From an uncultured Collinsella sp. (GTDB lineage Bacteria > Actinomycetota > Coriobacteriia > Coriobacteriales > Coriobacteriaceae): a DNA stretch of 22,468 nucleotides. Below the pieces are notes generated by a model. That model worked only from the letters and a program-made list of their open reading frames with translations. It was not told the origin of the DNA and searched no databases. Both the position numbers and the translations under genes were made by a program. Shown in pieces: positions 1 through 6,908 of the stretch (its first letter is position 1; the number at the start of each line of letters is the position of its first letter). The stretch covers positions 1 to 22,468 of the forward strand of contig CAAFEX010000115.1 of the NCBI GenBank assembly GCA_900762015.1, given 5' to 3'.

Positions 1-24
1 TGAACTGCCTCCCATTTCTTGGAC
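1..24 (+). repeat. Left terminal inverted repeat of the IS
   Basis: Begins TGAACTGCC and matches the reverse complement of 1430-1453 at positions 1-8, 11-14 and 18-24. The mismatched positions (9-10 and 15-17) are bases that let this end also pair with 28-40 in a hairpin. Confidence 0.88.
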
Positions 25-45
25 ACGAGAAATGGGAGGCTTTTT
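7..45 (+). terminator. Terminator-like hairpin at the IS left end, containing the orfA SD
   Basis: A perfect 13-bp stem (7-19 with 28-40) and 8-nt loop are followed by five T residues (41-45). It has the form of a Rho-independent terminator placed immediately before the orfA ATG at 46. The downstream arm contains GGGAGG (34-39), which is the likely orfA ribosome binding site. Transcripts entering from outside would therefore either terminate or have the site sequestered. This protection against read-in expression is inferred, though such devices are known for insertion sequences. Confidence 0.75.
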
Positions 46-543
46 ATGCGTGTCGACTTGAGGGTGAAACACGACATCGAGGCCAGGAAGGCGGCGATCG
101 GGCTCTTCGAGCGAGGGCACGGCTTCGAGTCGGCGGCGAAGGCGCTGTCGGTCCCGCGCAACACCGTGAGACAATGGCTCTACGTATACCGGTCGTTCGG
201 AAGCGAGGTGCTGCTATCCATGGACGGCAAGCAGACCAGGTACACATACGAGCAGAAGGTCGCCGCCGCCTCGGCCGTGGTCGACGGCGGCATGGGCAAG
301 CAGGACGCCATGAAGGCGTTCGGGGTCATGTCCCTGGCGCCGCTCAAGAGATGGTGCGCGCTCTACCGCGAGGGCGGCGCCGAGGCGCTCAGGCCCAAGC
401 CCAGGGGCAGGCCGAGGGGGTCCGGCCCCAGGCCGCGCGAGCGCACCCGCGAGCAGGAGCTCGAGGAGCGCTGCCGAAGGCTCGAGACCGAGGTGGCCTA
501 CCTAAAAAAATTGCGTGCCCTGGTCGAGAGGGACGGGCTCTGA
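46..543 (+). CDS. IS3-family transposase OrfA (helix-turn-helix protein)
   Basis: This 165-residue protein is the DNA-binding subunit and the N-terminal half of the IS3 transposase. It carries two helix-turn-helix-like segments: residues about 10-45, with AKALSVPRNTVRQW, and residues about 70-105. A basic linker rich in Arg, Pro and Gly follows, then a heptad-like C-terminal helix (QELEERCRRLETEVAYLKKL) resembling the leucine zipper of IS3 OrfA proteins. The ATG at 46 was chosen because GGGAGG lies 6 nt upstream; a TTG at 19 in the same frame has no such site. The frame runs over a slippery A7 tract at 504-510 and then stops at 541-543. Ribosomes that slip back one base continue into orfB. 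Confidence 0.9.
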   Translation: MRVDLRVKHDIEARKAAIGLFERGHGFESAAKALSVPRNTVRQWLYVYRSFGSEVLLSMDGKQTRYTYEQKVAAASAVVDGGMGKQDAMKAFGVMSLAPLKRWCALYREGGAEALRPKPRGRPRGSGPRPRERTREQELEERCRRLETEVAYLKKLRALVERDGL

Positions 544-550
544 CCAGGGC
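504..550 (+). promoter_or_regulatory. Programmed -1 ribosomal frameshift site with stem-loop stimulator
   Basis: The heptamer A AAA AAA (504-510) is in the correct phase for a -1 slip from the orfA frame to the orfB frame. Six bases later a stem starts. GCCCTGGTC (517-525) pairs perfectly with GACCAGGGC (542-550), extended by GAG/CTC (526-528 with 538-540) with one bulged T. The orfA stop codon TGA (541-543) lies inside the stem-loop. Confidence 0.85.
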
Positions 551-1415
551 GAAGGTCGAGGCCGTGAGCGCCCTGCGCGCGGAGGGGTGCAAGCTGGGGA
601 GCCTGCTGGAATGCGCCGGCCTGGCCCGGTCCAGCTACTACTACGCGCTGTCGCACCCGGCCAGGCCGACGCGCCCGGAGCTGCGGGACGCGGTGGCGGA
701 GATCTTCTCGCGCACGGCCAACGGGTGCGGCCACCGCCAGGTCGCCATGTGCCTGCGCGCCGAGCTGGGCGCGCGCATAGCCGACAAGACCGTGCTCAAG
801 ATGATGCGGGAGATGGGGGTCCGCTGCGGCATCCGCCGCGAGACCGACTACCATAGGTACAATTCGTACAGGGGCGTCGTGGGCGAGACGTTCGAGAACG
901 TCATCGGGCGCGACTTCGCCGCCGACGGGCCGTGGCAGAAGATGGGCACCGACGTCACCGAGTTCAAGCAGCCCTGGGGCAAGGCCTACTTCGCGCCGGT
1001 ATACGACTTCGGCAGCAAGGAGATAGTCGCGTGGTCGACGTCGGCCAGCCCGGACATGGCGCAGCAGGCCGAGCTGCTCGACCAGCTGCTGGCGAAGATG
1101 CCCGAGGGCGCGACGCCGGTGCTTCACAGCGACATGGGCTGGCAGTACCAGCACGCCGCATGGTGCGGGAGGCTGAAGGAAGCCGGAATCGTCCAGAGCA
1201 TGTCCAGAAAGGGCAACTGCATCGACAACGGCGCCACCGAGCAGGTCTTCGGCCACATGAAGGACGAGTTCTTCCGGGGAAGGACATGGCCCGACTTCGA
1301 GTCCTTCAAGGCGGACCTGGACGCGTACGTCGCCCATTGGAACACGAGGCGAAGGCAGGTTAAACTGAAGGGGCTGACCCCGGAGGAGTTCCGGAACCAG
1401 CCCCTTGCGGCGTAG
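504..1415 (+). CDS. IS3-family transposase OrfB (DDE integrase), read by -1 frameshift
   Basis: This is the catalytic rve-type domain. It has no convincing independent start, so it is annotated from the slippery A7 tract where it would be entered from orfA; the fused OrfAB product would have about 456 residues. The DDE triad is visible: Asp encoded at 951 (GTDVTEF), Asp at 1131 (LHSDMGWQY) and Glu at 1239 (NGATEQVFG). The second and third are 35 residues apart, the classic DD35E spacing. An HTH_21-like segment lies near the start of the domain (EIFSRTANGCGHRQVAMCL). The C-terminal part (YVAHWNTRRRQVKLKGLTPE) is typical of IS3 OrfB. No internal stop or missing catalytic residue is seen, so the enzyme should be functional. 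Confidence 0.92.
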   Translation, partial: KKIACPGREGRALTRAKVEAVSALRAEGCKLGSLLECAGLARSSYYYALSHPARPTRPELRDAVAEIFSRTANGCGHRQVAMCLRAELGARIADKTVLKMMREMGVRCGIRRETDYHRYNSYRGVVGETFENVIGRDFAADGPWQKMGTDVTEFKQPWGKAYFAPVYDFGSKEIVAWSTSASPDMAQQAELLDQLLAKMPEGATPVLHSDMGWQYQHAAWCGRLKEAGIVQSMSRKGNCIDNGATEQVFGHMKDEFFRGRTWPDFESFKADLDAYVAHWNTRRRQVKLKGLTPEEFRNQPLAA

Positions 1416-1429
1416 TTCTTATTTAAGCC

Positions 1430-1453
1430 GTCCAAGTTTTGGGGTGCAGTTCA
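1430..1453 (-). repeat. Right terminal inverted repeat of the IS
   Basis: Ends GCAGTTCA at 1453. Its reverse complement matches 19 of 24 bases of the left end. It begins 15 bp after the orfB stop codon. Confidence 0.88.
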
Positions 1454-1501
1454 ATTCAAGTCCAGCCCCCGCTCTTTTATAACGGCAGTTACATCAACCG
1501 G

Positions 1502-2254
1502 CTACGAGATATTGCCCAAGAACGCCTTGGTGCGCTCGCTCTTGGGGTGGTCGAAGACCTCGCTCGGCGTACCCTCTTCCACAATGACGCCGCCGTCCAT
1601 AAAGACGACGCGGTCGGCGACGTCGCGGGCAAAGCCCATCTCGTGCGTCACGACAATCATGGTCATGCCATCGCGTGCCAGGTCGCGCATGACACCCAGA
1701 ACGTCGCGAACCAGCTCGGGATCGAGCGCCGACGTGGCCTCGTCAAAGAGCATAACGTGAGGGTTCATCGACAGGGCGCGGGCGATGGCAACGCGCTGCT
1801 GCTGGCCGCCCGAGAGCTGGCTCGGCATAAAGTCGATACGCTCGGCAAGACCGACCTTGGTCAGCTCCTCGACGGCGATCTTCTCGGCCTCTTCCTTGCT
1901 GCGCTTGAGCACCTTTTGCTGCGCAAGCATGACGTTCTTTTTGACCGACAGGTGCGGGAACAGGTTGAACTGCTGAAACACCATGCCCAAGTGCGTACGC
2001 ACCTTATTGAGGTCAACGCCCTTGGCGCACACATCCACGCCCTCGACGACAATCGAACCACTCGTAGGATGCTCCAGACGATTGATGCAGCGAAGCATCG
2101 TCGACTTGCCCGAGCCCGAAGGACCCAGAACTACGACGACCTCGCCCTTATGCACATCCAGATCGATATCGCGCAGGACCACGTTATCGCCAAAGGCCTT
2201 CTGGAGGTTCTTAATGCTGACGACGACCTCGTTCGAGTTATTGGTTTCGCTCAT
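1502..2254 (-). CDS. Polar amino-acid ABC transporter ATP-binding protein (GlnQ-like)
   Basis: This 250-residue cytoplasmic ATPase energises amino-acid uptake by the adjacent permease and binding protein. It shows Walker A (GPSGSGKST, residues about 44-52), the Q-loop (VFQQFNLFPH), the ABC signature (LSGGQQQR), Walker B with catalytic Glu (VMLFDEATSALDPE) and the H-loop His (VVTHEMGFARD). The length is usual for the HisP/GlnQ family. TAAGGAGGT lies just upstream of the ATG, within the 12-bp gap to the permease gene, so it is the last gene of a three-gene operon. The transported amino acid cannot be told from the sequence. The IS right end lies 48 bp beyond the stop codon. Confidence 0.95.
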   Translation of the reverse strand: MSETNNSNEVVVSIKNLQKAFGDNVVLRDIDLDVHKGEVVVVLGPSGSGKSTMLRCINRLEHPTSGSIVVEGVDVCAKGVDLNKVRTHLGMVFQQFNLFPHLSVKKNVMLAQQKVLKRSKEEAEKIAVEELTKVGLAERIDFMPSQLSGGQQQRVAIARALSMNPHVMLFDEATSALDPELVRDVLGVMRDLARDGMTMIVVTHEMGFARDVADRVVFMDGGVIVEEGTPSEVFDHPKSERTKAFLGNIS

Positions 2255-2266
2255 GATAGGACCTCC

Positions 2267-3628
2267 TTACAGACCGGCGATGTGATCGGCAGGCGTCGCG
2301 ACAACCTGTCCGGTGCTCTTGGTGGGACGCTTCTTCTTGGTCTCGGCCGTGCCCAAAAGCCTCGCCTCAAGACCGCTCACCAAGCGAGCGAGCGGCAGGG
2401 TGATCACCAGATAGAACAGGGCGGCAACCACGTACGGTGTAATGGAGCCCGTCGTGGCCACGATGGTACGGGCGTTCATGACGATCTCGACCACGCCCAC
2501 GGCCGCAAGCAGCGACGTATCCTTGTAAAGTAAGATAAACTCGCTGGTCAGCGTAGGCAAAACATTGCGGAACGTCTGCGGAATCATAACGTAGAGCAGC
2601 GTCTGGAAGGCATTCATGCCCAGAGAGCGAGCAGCCTCGTTTTGGCCCTTGGGGATCGATTGAATACCGGCACGGAAGATCTCGCACAGGTACGCAGACG
2701 AGTTCATGGCCATGACGATGACGCCCAAGACATAGTCGTCCACCTTGACGCCGGCCAACGGCAGACCGAAGAACGCGATATAGATCTGCAGGAACGCCGG
2801 CGTACCGCGAATGATATTCACATAGATGCCGGCAAGGCAACGCAGGATGCGCGACTTGGAGATGCGCATGAGCGACAAGGCAAAGCCAAAGGGGATTGCC
2901 AGCGGAAACGCCACGAGCACGATCGAGAGCGACATGAGGAAGCCCTTAAAGACGATCGGCAGGCTTTGGACCAAAATGACCGGGTTTAAGAACAGGCGCA
3001 GAAACATATTGGAGTTCCACGCCTCGACCCACGGCTGCTCCTTAAGGTCGGCCAGGAAGTTATCGAATGCCGTCACGCCCTTAATCTCGACGGGAGGAAT
3101 CTTGGAGATCTTCTTGGTCGACCCGTCAGCGAGCGTATAGGTGCCGCTAAAGGCCTCATCGCCGCCCTCGACGGGGAAGGTCACGCCGTAAACCTCGACG
3201 CGGAAATAGCCGCCGGCAGGCGCCGTCTCACCAAAGTCAATCTTGAGCGTCTGGCCGTCAGCCTTGCACGTAGGTTTCATGGGCGTACGATCCATGAGGT
3301 CCTCGCCCGAGAGCATCGTCAATCGCGTGTCATCGGTACCAAACGTCGTGCCGTCGACAAACGTCAAAGAAAGACCGCTCAGTTCTTCGTCGGCATCGGC
3401 CTGAACTTCCCAGGTAATGCGGGTCTCGGTGCCACCGACCACGTCGCTACCCGAACCGGTATTGGGTCGGGCGGTGATCTTTGCGGTCTCAAGCGCCTGG
3501 GCGGTCGTGGGCACGCAGGCCCCCGCGCACACCAGGGCGAATGCCACAGCCAAAGCGCAGGCTAGCTTTTGGAGCATCGAGGGCAGTGGATAGCTCTGGC
3601 CCATAGCTCCTTGGTTCAATCGAGACAA
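2267..3628 (-). CDS. Amino-acid ABC transporter permease with an extracytoplasmic N-terminal domain
   Basis: At 453 residues this is about twice the length of a normal HisM/GlnP permease. The N-terminus is a signal-peptide-like or anchoring segment (ALAVAFALVCAGACV, residues about 25-39). About 150 mostly polar residues with beta-rich character follow. The BPD_transp_1 permease then starts near residue 220 with about five membrane helices and the EAA loop (EAARSLGMNAFQTLLYVMIP) that docks the ATPase. The TTG at 3628 is used as start because AGGAG lies 5 nt upstream. An ATG at 3604 has its SD only 2 nt away, and an ATG at 3577 would begin directly at the signal peptide. The gene is second in the operon, after the binding protein and a hairpin. 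The role of the N-terminal domain is unknown. Confidence 0.9.
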   Translation of the reverse strand: MSRLNQGAMGQSYPLPSMLQKLACALAVAFALVCAGACVPTTAQALETAKITARPNTGSGSDVVGGTETRITWEVQADADEELSGLSLTFVDGTTFGTDDTRLTMLSGEDLMDRTPMKPTCKADGQTLKIDFGETAPAGGYFRVEVYGVTFPVEGGDEAFSGTYTLADGSTKKISKIPPVEIKGVTAFDNFLADLKEQPWVEAWNSNMFLRLFLNPVILVQSLPIVFKGFLMSLSIVLVAFPLAIPFGFALSLMRISKSRILRCLAGIYVNIIRGTPAFLQIYIAFFGLPLAGVKVDDYVLGVIVMAMNSSAYLCEIFRAGIQSIPKGQNEAARSLGMNAFQTLLYVMIPQTFRNVLPTLTSEFILLYKDTSLLAAVGVVEIVMNARTIVATTGSITPYVVAALFYLVITLPLARLVSGLEARLLGTAETKKKRPTKSTGQVVATPADHIAGL

Positions 3629-3690
3629 GGTGGCTCCTAACGTTTAAGTTGCCGACATAACGGGGCGGGATGACGCCCATTCAAGAAGCG

Positions 3691-3722
3691 CAAAGGCCCT
3701 TTCCGCCAAAACGGAAAGGGCC
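3691..3722 (-). terminator. Intra-operon hairpin (partial terminator) between binding-protein and permease genes
   Basis: A perfect 11-bp stem (3695-3705 with 3712-3722, GGCCCTTTCCG / CGGAAAGGGCC) has a 6-nt loop. On the minus strand only three T residues follow before G. The weak T tract and position suggest partial termination or mRNA stabilisation, giving more binding protein than permease. Confidence 0.6.
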
Positions 3723-3744
3723 CGCGCGCAATCAAGTAGTTATT

Positions 3745-4605
3745 TTACTTGATGTTGTACTTAGCCATGAGGGCGTCGACGGTACCGTCATCGGTCAGGT
3801 CCTTGATGGCTTGGTTGATGTCGTCCTTGAGCTTGGTGTTGCCCTGGTTGATGGCGATGGCGTACTCCTCGCCGGTGCTGATCTGCTTGATGGTCTGGCA
3901 GGTGTTGAACTGCTCGGCGGTCAGCTGGCTGGCGACGGAGCGGTTGGTCACCACGGCGTCACCCTTATCGGACTGCAGGGCGCTGAAGCACTCGGTGGCG
4001 TCCTTGTAGGGGACGATCTTGGCCTTGGAGAAGTTCTCCTGAGCAAAGGCCTCGGCGGTCGAGCCAGACTGGACAATGATGGTAGCGTCGGCGTTGTTGA
4101 GCTTCTCGCTGTAGTTATCGGCAGTGATGTCGGTGTTATCGACCTTGGTCACGATAGCCTGATCGTCCATGTAGTAGGAATCGGAGAAAGTGACTTCCTT
4201 CTCACGCTCGGGCGTGTCGGTGATAGCCGCGATGGCGACGTCATACTTGGCGCCCGAAGCGACGCCCGGAACCAGCGTGTCGAAGTCGTTGTTGACGTAC
4301 TCGACATCCAGGCCCAGCTTGTCACCGATAGCCTTGATGAGCTCAAGGTCAAAGCCCTGGTAGTCGCCGTTGTCATCCTTATACTCAAACGGCGCGTACT
4401 CGGCAGAGGTGCCGACGGTCAGCGTGCCGTCCTTGACGAGCGCGTACTCCTTGGAGCCGTCGACCTTCTCGACCTTAGCGTCGTCAGAGCTGCTGGAACC
4501 GGCATCAGAACCAGAGGTGGCGTTGGACGAACCGCAGCCCGTCAGAGCAAGGGCGAGCGCCATAGCACCCGTGGCGGCAAATGCGCCAAGCTTCTTCAGC
4601 TTCAT
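3745..4605 (-). CDS. Amino-acid ABC transporter substrate-binding lipoprotein
   Basis: This 286-residue extracellular solute-binding protein (SBP_bac_3 family) captures a polar amino acid for the downstream permease. A lipoprotein signal peptide is seen, with a basic start (MKLKKLG), a hydrophobic core and the lipobox LTGC. A Ser/Asp-rich linker of about 25 residues follows. The family signature GTSAEYAPFEY...GFDLELIKAIG comes next, then TPEREKEVTFSDSYY. The ATG at 4605 was chosen because it has AAGGAG upstream and begins the signal peptide; an in-frame extension further upstream gives no sensible leader. It is the first gene of the operon and has its own promoter-like sequence. Ligand specificity is not assignable. 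Confidence 0.94.
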   Translation of the reverse strand: MKLKKLGAFAATGAMALALALTGCGSSNATSGSDAGSSSSDDAKVEKVDGSKEYALVKDGTLTVGTSAEYAPFEYKDDNGDYQGFDLELIKAIGDKLGLDVEYVNNDFDTLVPGVASGAKYDVAIAAITDTPEREKEVTFSDSYYMDDQAIVTKVDNTDITADNYSEKLNNADATIIVQSGSTAEAFAQENFSKAKIVPYKDATECFSALQSDKGDAVVTNRSVASQLTAEQFNTCQTIKQISTGEEYAIAINQGNTKLKDDINQAIKDLTDDGTVDALMAKYNIK

Positions 4606-4662
4606 AATCAGTCTCCTTCCGGTGACCTCGTTTGATTCAGAGGTCTGCAAAAACTGTTGGCT

Positions 4663-4691
4663 ATTATGCACCCGGAATTACGAATCTGCAA
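4663..4691 (-). promoter_or_regulatory. Putative promoter of the amino-acid transporter operon
   Basis: On the minus strand, TTGCAG (4686-4691) and CATAAT (4663-4668) are separated by 17 bp, in an AT-rich gap about 58 bp before the lipoprotein start. The -10 matches the consensus at 5 of 6 positions; the -35 is weaker. Confidence 0.45.
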
Positions 4692-4752
4692 TGAGAAAAC
4701 TGATTGAAACAAACCCATAACGTGAATGGAATACTCCACTTTGTGACAGTCA

Positions 4753-5619
4753 TTACTGCTGCAATGACCTTAATAGTCTAATTTCAGCTGCATAACCTGC
4801 AAGTTCGTTCGGAGTCTCCAAAATAAACGGAAGCGAACGCAAGTGGCCATTCGATACAATATTCTGCATAACCTGCATACCGCCACCAAATTCCTCGCTG
4901 CCAAGGTACCCCTTGCCGATGCACTCGTGACGATCTTTATGGGCGCCACAAGGGTTCTTCGAATCGTTGATGTGTACGGCGTGCAAGCGATCGATACCCA
5001 CCACGCGGTCGAACTCGTCGAGTACGCCGTCCAGATCATGGATGATGTCGTAGCCGGCATCGCTCACATGGCAGGTGTCCAAACAAACGCCCAGCTTATC
5101 GGACAGCTCTGGGCACTTGGCGGCAACGCCCTCGATAATGCACGCCAGTTCCTCAAAGCTGCGGCCCACCTCGGTACCCTTGCCGGCCATGGTCTCGAGC
5201 AGCACCGTCGTCTGCTGGCCCTCAAACATCACCTGGCACAGGGTGTCGACAATCATCTGAATGCCGGCGTCGGAGCCCTGCCCCACATGCGCACCGGGAT
5301 GGAAGTTGTAGTAGTTGCCGGGCAGCGCCTCCATGCGCCGCAGGTCCTCTGCCATGGCCTCCAGGGCAAACTCGCGCGCCCGCTCTTTGGTTGAGCAGGG
5401 GTTATAGGTATACGGGGCATGAGCCACGAGCGGTCCAAAGTCGTTTTGCGCCATAAGCTCGCGCAGGGCCGCCACGTCATCTATGTCAAGGTCTTTTGCC
5501 TTGCCACCGCGCGGGTTGCGCGTAAAGAACGCAAAGGTATTGGCGCCAATGGACAACGCCGTCTCCCCCATTGCCCGATAGCCCTTCGTCGTCGAAAGAT
5601 GACACCCGATCGTCAGCAT
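4753..5619 (-). CDS. nfo: Deoxyribonuclease IV (AP endonuclease, endonuclease IV family)
   Basis: This 288-residue zinc enzyme cleaves DNA 5' to abasic sites in base-excision repair. Family motifs are visible in order: GCHLSTTKGY at the N-terminus, VAHAPYTYN, FHPGAH, LLETMAGKGTEVG (metal-binding Glu), CLDTCHVSDAGYD, HINDSKNPCGAHKDRHECIG and LETPNE. The length is usual for Nfo. The ATG at 5619 was chosen because it begins the conserved core and has GGAGGG about 8 nt upstream. The frame stays open a further 28 codons into an adjacent palindromic repeat, and that extension is not part of the protein. It is the last gene of a minus-strand run whose gaps carry the repeats. Confidence 0.93.
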   Translation of the reverse strand: MLTIGCHLSTTKGYRAMGETALSIGANTFAFFTRNPRGGKAKDLDIDDVAALRELMAQNDFGPLVAHAPYTYNPCSTKERAREFALEAMAEDLRRMEALPGNYYNFHPGAHVGQGSDAGIQMIVDTLCQVMFEGQQTTVLLETMAGKGTEVGRSFEELACIIEGVAAKCPELSDKLGVCLDTCHVSDAGYDIIHDLDGVLDEFDRVVGIDRLHAVHINDSKNPCGAHKDRHECIGKGYLGSEEFGGGMQVMQNIVSNGHLRSLPFILETPNELAGYAAEIRLLRSLQQ

Positions 5620-5637
5620 CTCCAGCTCCCTCCTCAT

Positions 5638-5722
5638 CAGTTGCGGTGGAATAGTTCCTGTTTGGCCCCTATTCTGCCGCAAACAGGAGCTATTCCACCG
5701 CAACTTATAAAAGGGGCATCAG
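5638..5722. repeat. 85-bp palindromic repeat, copy 1
   Basis: Arms of 24 bp (5641-5664 and 5680-5703, beginning TTGCGGTGGAATAG) flank a 15-nt centre and are followed by TTATAAAAGGGGCATCAG. The arms have one mismatched pair. It differs from copy 2 (6824-6908) at only two bases and has the same orientation. Neither strand has a T tract after the hairpin, so it is not a normal terminator. It looks like a REP/MITE-type element. Confidence 0.88.
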
Positions 5723-5791
5723 AGGCGCGGGCCACCAAGCACTACGGCTACGGGCGCCAGCGTCATGATCCCCTACGCGTCAGCGCCAAGC

Positions 5792-6811
5792 CTAGAGGGC
5801 TAGACGGATTGCATCGATAATGCGCGCGCAGCGCTGTGTGGCGGCAAGGGGCATGACGGGACTCTCGAGTTTCCCCGCCCGGATGAGCTGGGTCGCATGC
5901 TGGATTTCGCCGTAGAAATCATCGACCTCAAACGGGGCATTTATTTCGAGCATTCGCCCGTCGGAATACTTCACATGGGCGAGCTCGGGGCGATGGAGGC
6001 GCTCGATTTCCAACGAGCCCCGCTCACAGGCAATCGTTAAGCGGCTTTCATACGCTGCCTTGCCGTCGCACACCATATGAATGGGTATGCCGCCGACGCT
6101 CATATGAATCTCATCGGCCCAATCCACGCGGCCGCCCGATACGTCACGCCAGCGAACTTCACGAGACGAAACCTCGCAAGCGCCCGCGAGCAAATCCTCA
6201 AACCACCCGACCGCATAGCAGCCCATGTCATATAGACAACCACCCTGCAACGGATCGAGCAGATAACTCGAAGGGGGCTCACCATAATCGAGTTTTTGCA
6301 CGCTTTCAATCGAGACGATACGGCCGAGCTCGCCCGACGCAAGCAAGTCCTTCACGCGAGTGCGCATCGGGCAAAACCGATTTTTCATCGCCTCCATAAA
6401 CAGCACGCCGCGCTCGCGAGAGGTGGAGGCAATCGAGAGAGCCTCTTCCTCACTCAAAACGGCCGGCTTTTCGCACAGTACGGCCTTTCCCGCGCGCAGT
6501 GCCCGACAGACCCAATGCGCATGCATGCCATGCGGAAGAGCCAAGTAGATTGCGTCGACATCGGGGTCGGCAATCAGCGCATCATAAGCCGCATCGCCGC
6601 TATCGTCAGCCGTGGCATAACTGTGCGCGGCATCAATCGAAAACGCCCTGCAAAACTCCTCAACATGCGAAGGAGTGCGACCGGCGGCAGCCACAAGCCG
6701 TGCCCCGTCCACCTCCTTGAGCGACGATGCGAATCGATGCGAAATGCGCCCAGCGCCCAAAACGCCCCAACGAACCTCACGCAAATCATCACATGAATCC
6801 CGATGGCCCAC
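5792..6811 (-). CDS. Gfo/Idh/MocA-family NAD(P)-dependent oxidoreductase
   Basis: This 339-residue dehydrogenase probably acts on a sugar, polyol or related compound; the substrate cannot be told. The N-terminal Rossmann fold starts with RWGVLGAGRISHRFA. The dinucleotide/active-site motif CEKPAVLS lies near residue 107, and the C-terminal alpha/beta domain includes LYDMGCYAVGW and ends in IIDAIRLAL. The start is a GTG at 6811, preceded by AAGGGGG at about 5-6 nt. The frame continues upstream into the second palindromic repeat, giving a false N-terminus nearly identical to the false extension of nfo. Both repeats bracket this gene. No promoter is apparent, and it may be transcribed with its neighbours. 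Confidence 0.88.
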   Translation of the reverse strand: MGHRDSCDDLREVRWGVLGAGRISHRFASSLKEVDGARLVAAAGRTPSHVEEFCRAFSIDAAHSYATADDSGDAAYDALIADPDVDAIYLALPHGMHAHWVCRALRAGKAVLCEKPAVLSEEEALSIASTSRERGVLFMEAMKNRFCPMRTRVKDLLASGELGRIVSIESVQKLDYGEPPSSYLLDPLQGGCLYDMGCYAVGWFEDLLAGACEVSSREVRWRDVSGGRVDWADEIHMSVGGIPIHMVCDGKAAYESRLTIACERGSLEIERLHRPELAHVKYSDGRMLEINAPFEVDDFYGEIQHATQLIRAGKLESPVMPLAATQRCARIIDAIRLAL

Positions 6812-6823
6812 GACAGCCCCCTT

Positions 6824-6908
6824 CAGTTGCGGTGGAATAGTTCCTGTTTGGCCCCTATTCTGCCGCAAACAGGAACTATTCCACCGCAAGTTATAAAAGG
6901 GGCATCAG
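6824..6908. repeat. 85-bp palindromic repeat, copy 2
   Basis: Perfect 24-bp arms (6827-6850 and 6866-6889) flank a 15-nt centre, followed by TTATAAAAGGGGCATCAG. It is identical to copy 1 at 83 of 85 positions. The tail supplies the TGA stop codon (6905-6907, minus strand) of the aldo/keto reductase gene. Confidence 0.88.

Larger units (their letters stand above)
1..1453 (+). mobile_element. Complete IS3-family (IS150-like) insertion sequence
   Basis: Two overlapping transposase frames (orfA and orfB) lie between terminal inverted repeats that start TGAACTGC and end GCAGTTCA. The ends at 1-24 and 1430-1453 match at 19 of 24 positions, and the TG...CA termini are typical of IS3 elements. The length of 1.45 kb also fits the family. 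The window begins exactly at the left end, so the left flank and any target-site duplication cannot be checked. Arginine is often encoded by AGG here, whereas the neighbouring genes favour CGC, which agrees with horizontal acquisition. The element lies 48 bp beyond the stop of the convergent ABC transporter ATPase gene and does not break a visible gene. It looks intact and potentially active. Confidence 0.92.

Noticed and set aside
498..1337. 279-codon minus-strand open frame
   Set aside because: It lies antisense to the DDE transposase, which has clear catalytic motifs; the frame is open because of high GC content and shows no family motif.
1472..1490. CTTTTATAAC resembling the TTATAAAAG tail of the 85-bp repeats
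   Set aside because: Only about ten bases match and there are no palindromic arms, so chance is likely.
1439..2533. 364-codon plus-strand open frame
   Set aside because: It is antisense to the ABC ATPase and permease genes, which have full motifs; the product is a low-information His/Asp/Arg-rich shadow.
3670..4635. 321-codon plus-strand open frame rich in Val/Leu/Gly
   Set aside because: It is antisense to the substrate-binding lipoprotein gene and its composition is the complement pattern of that gene.
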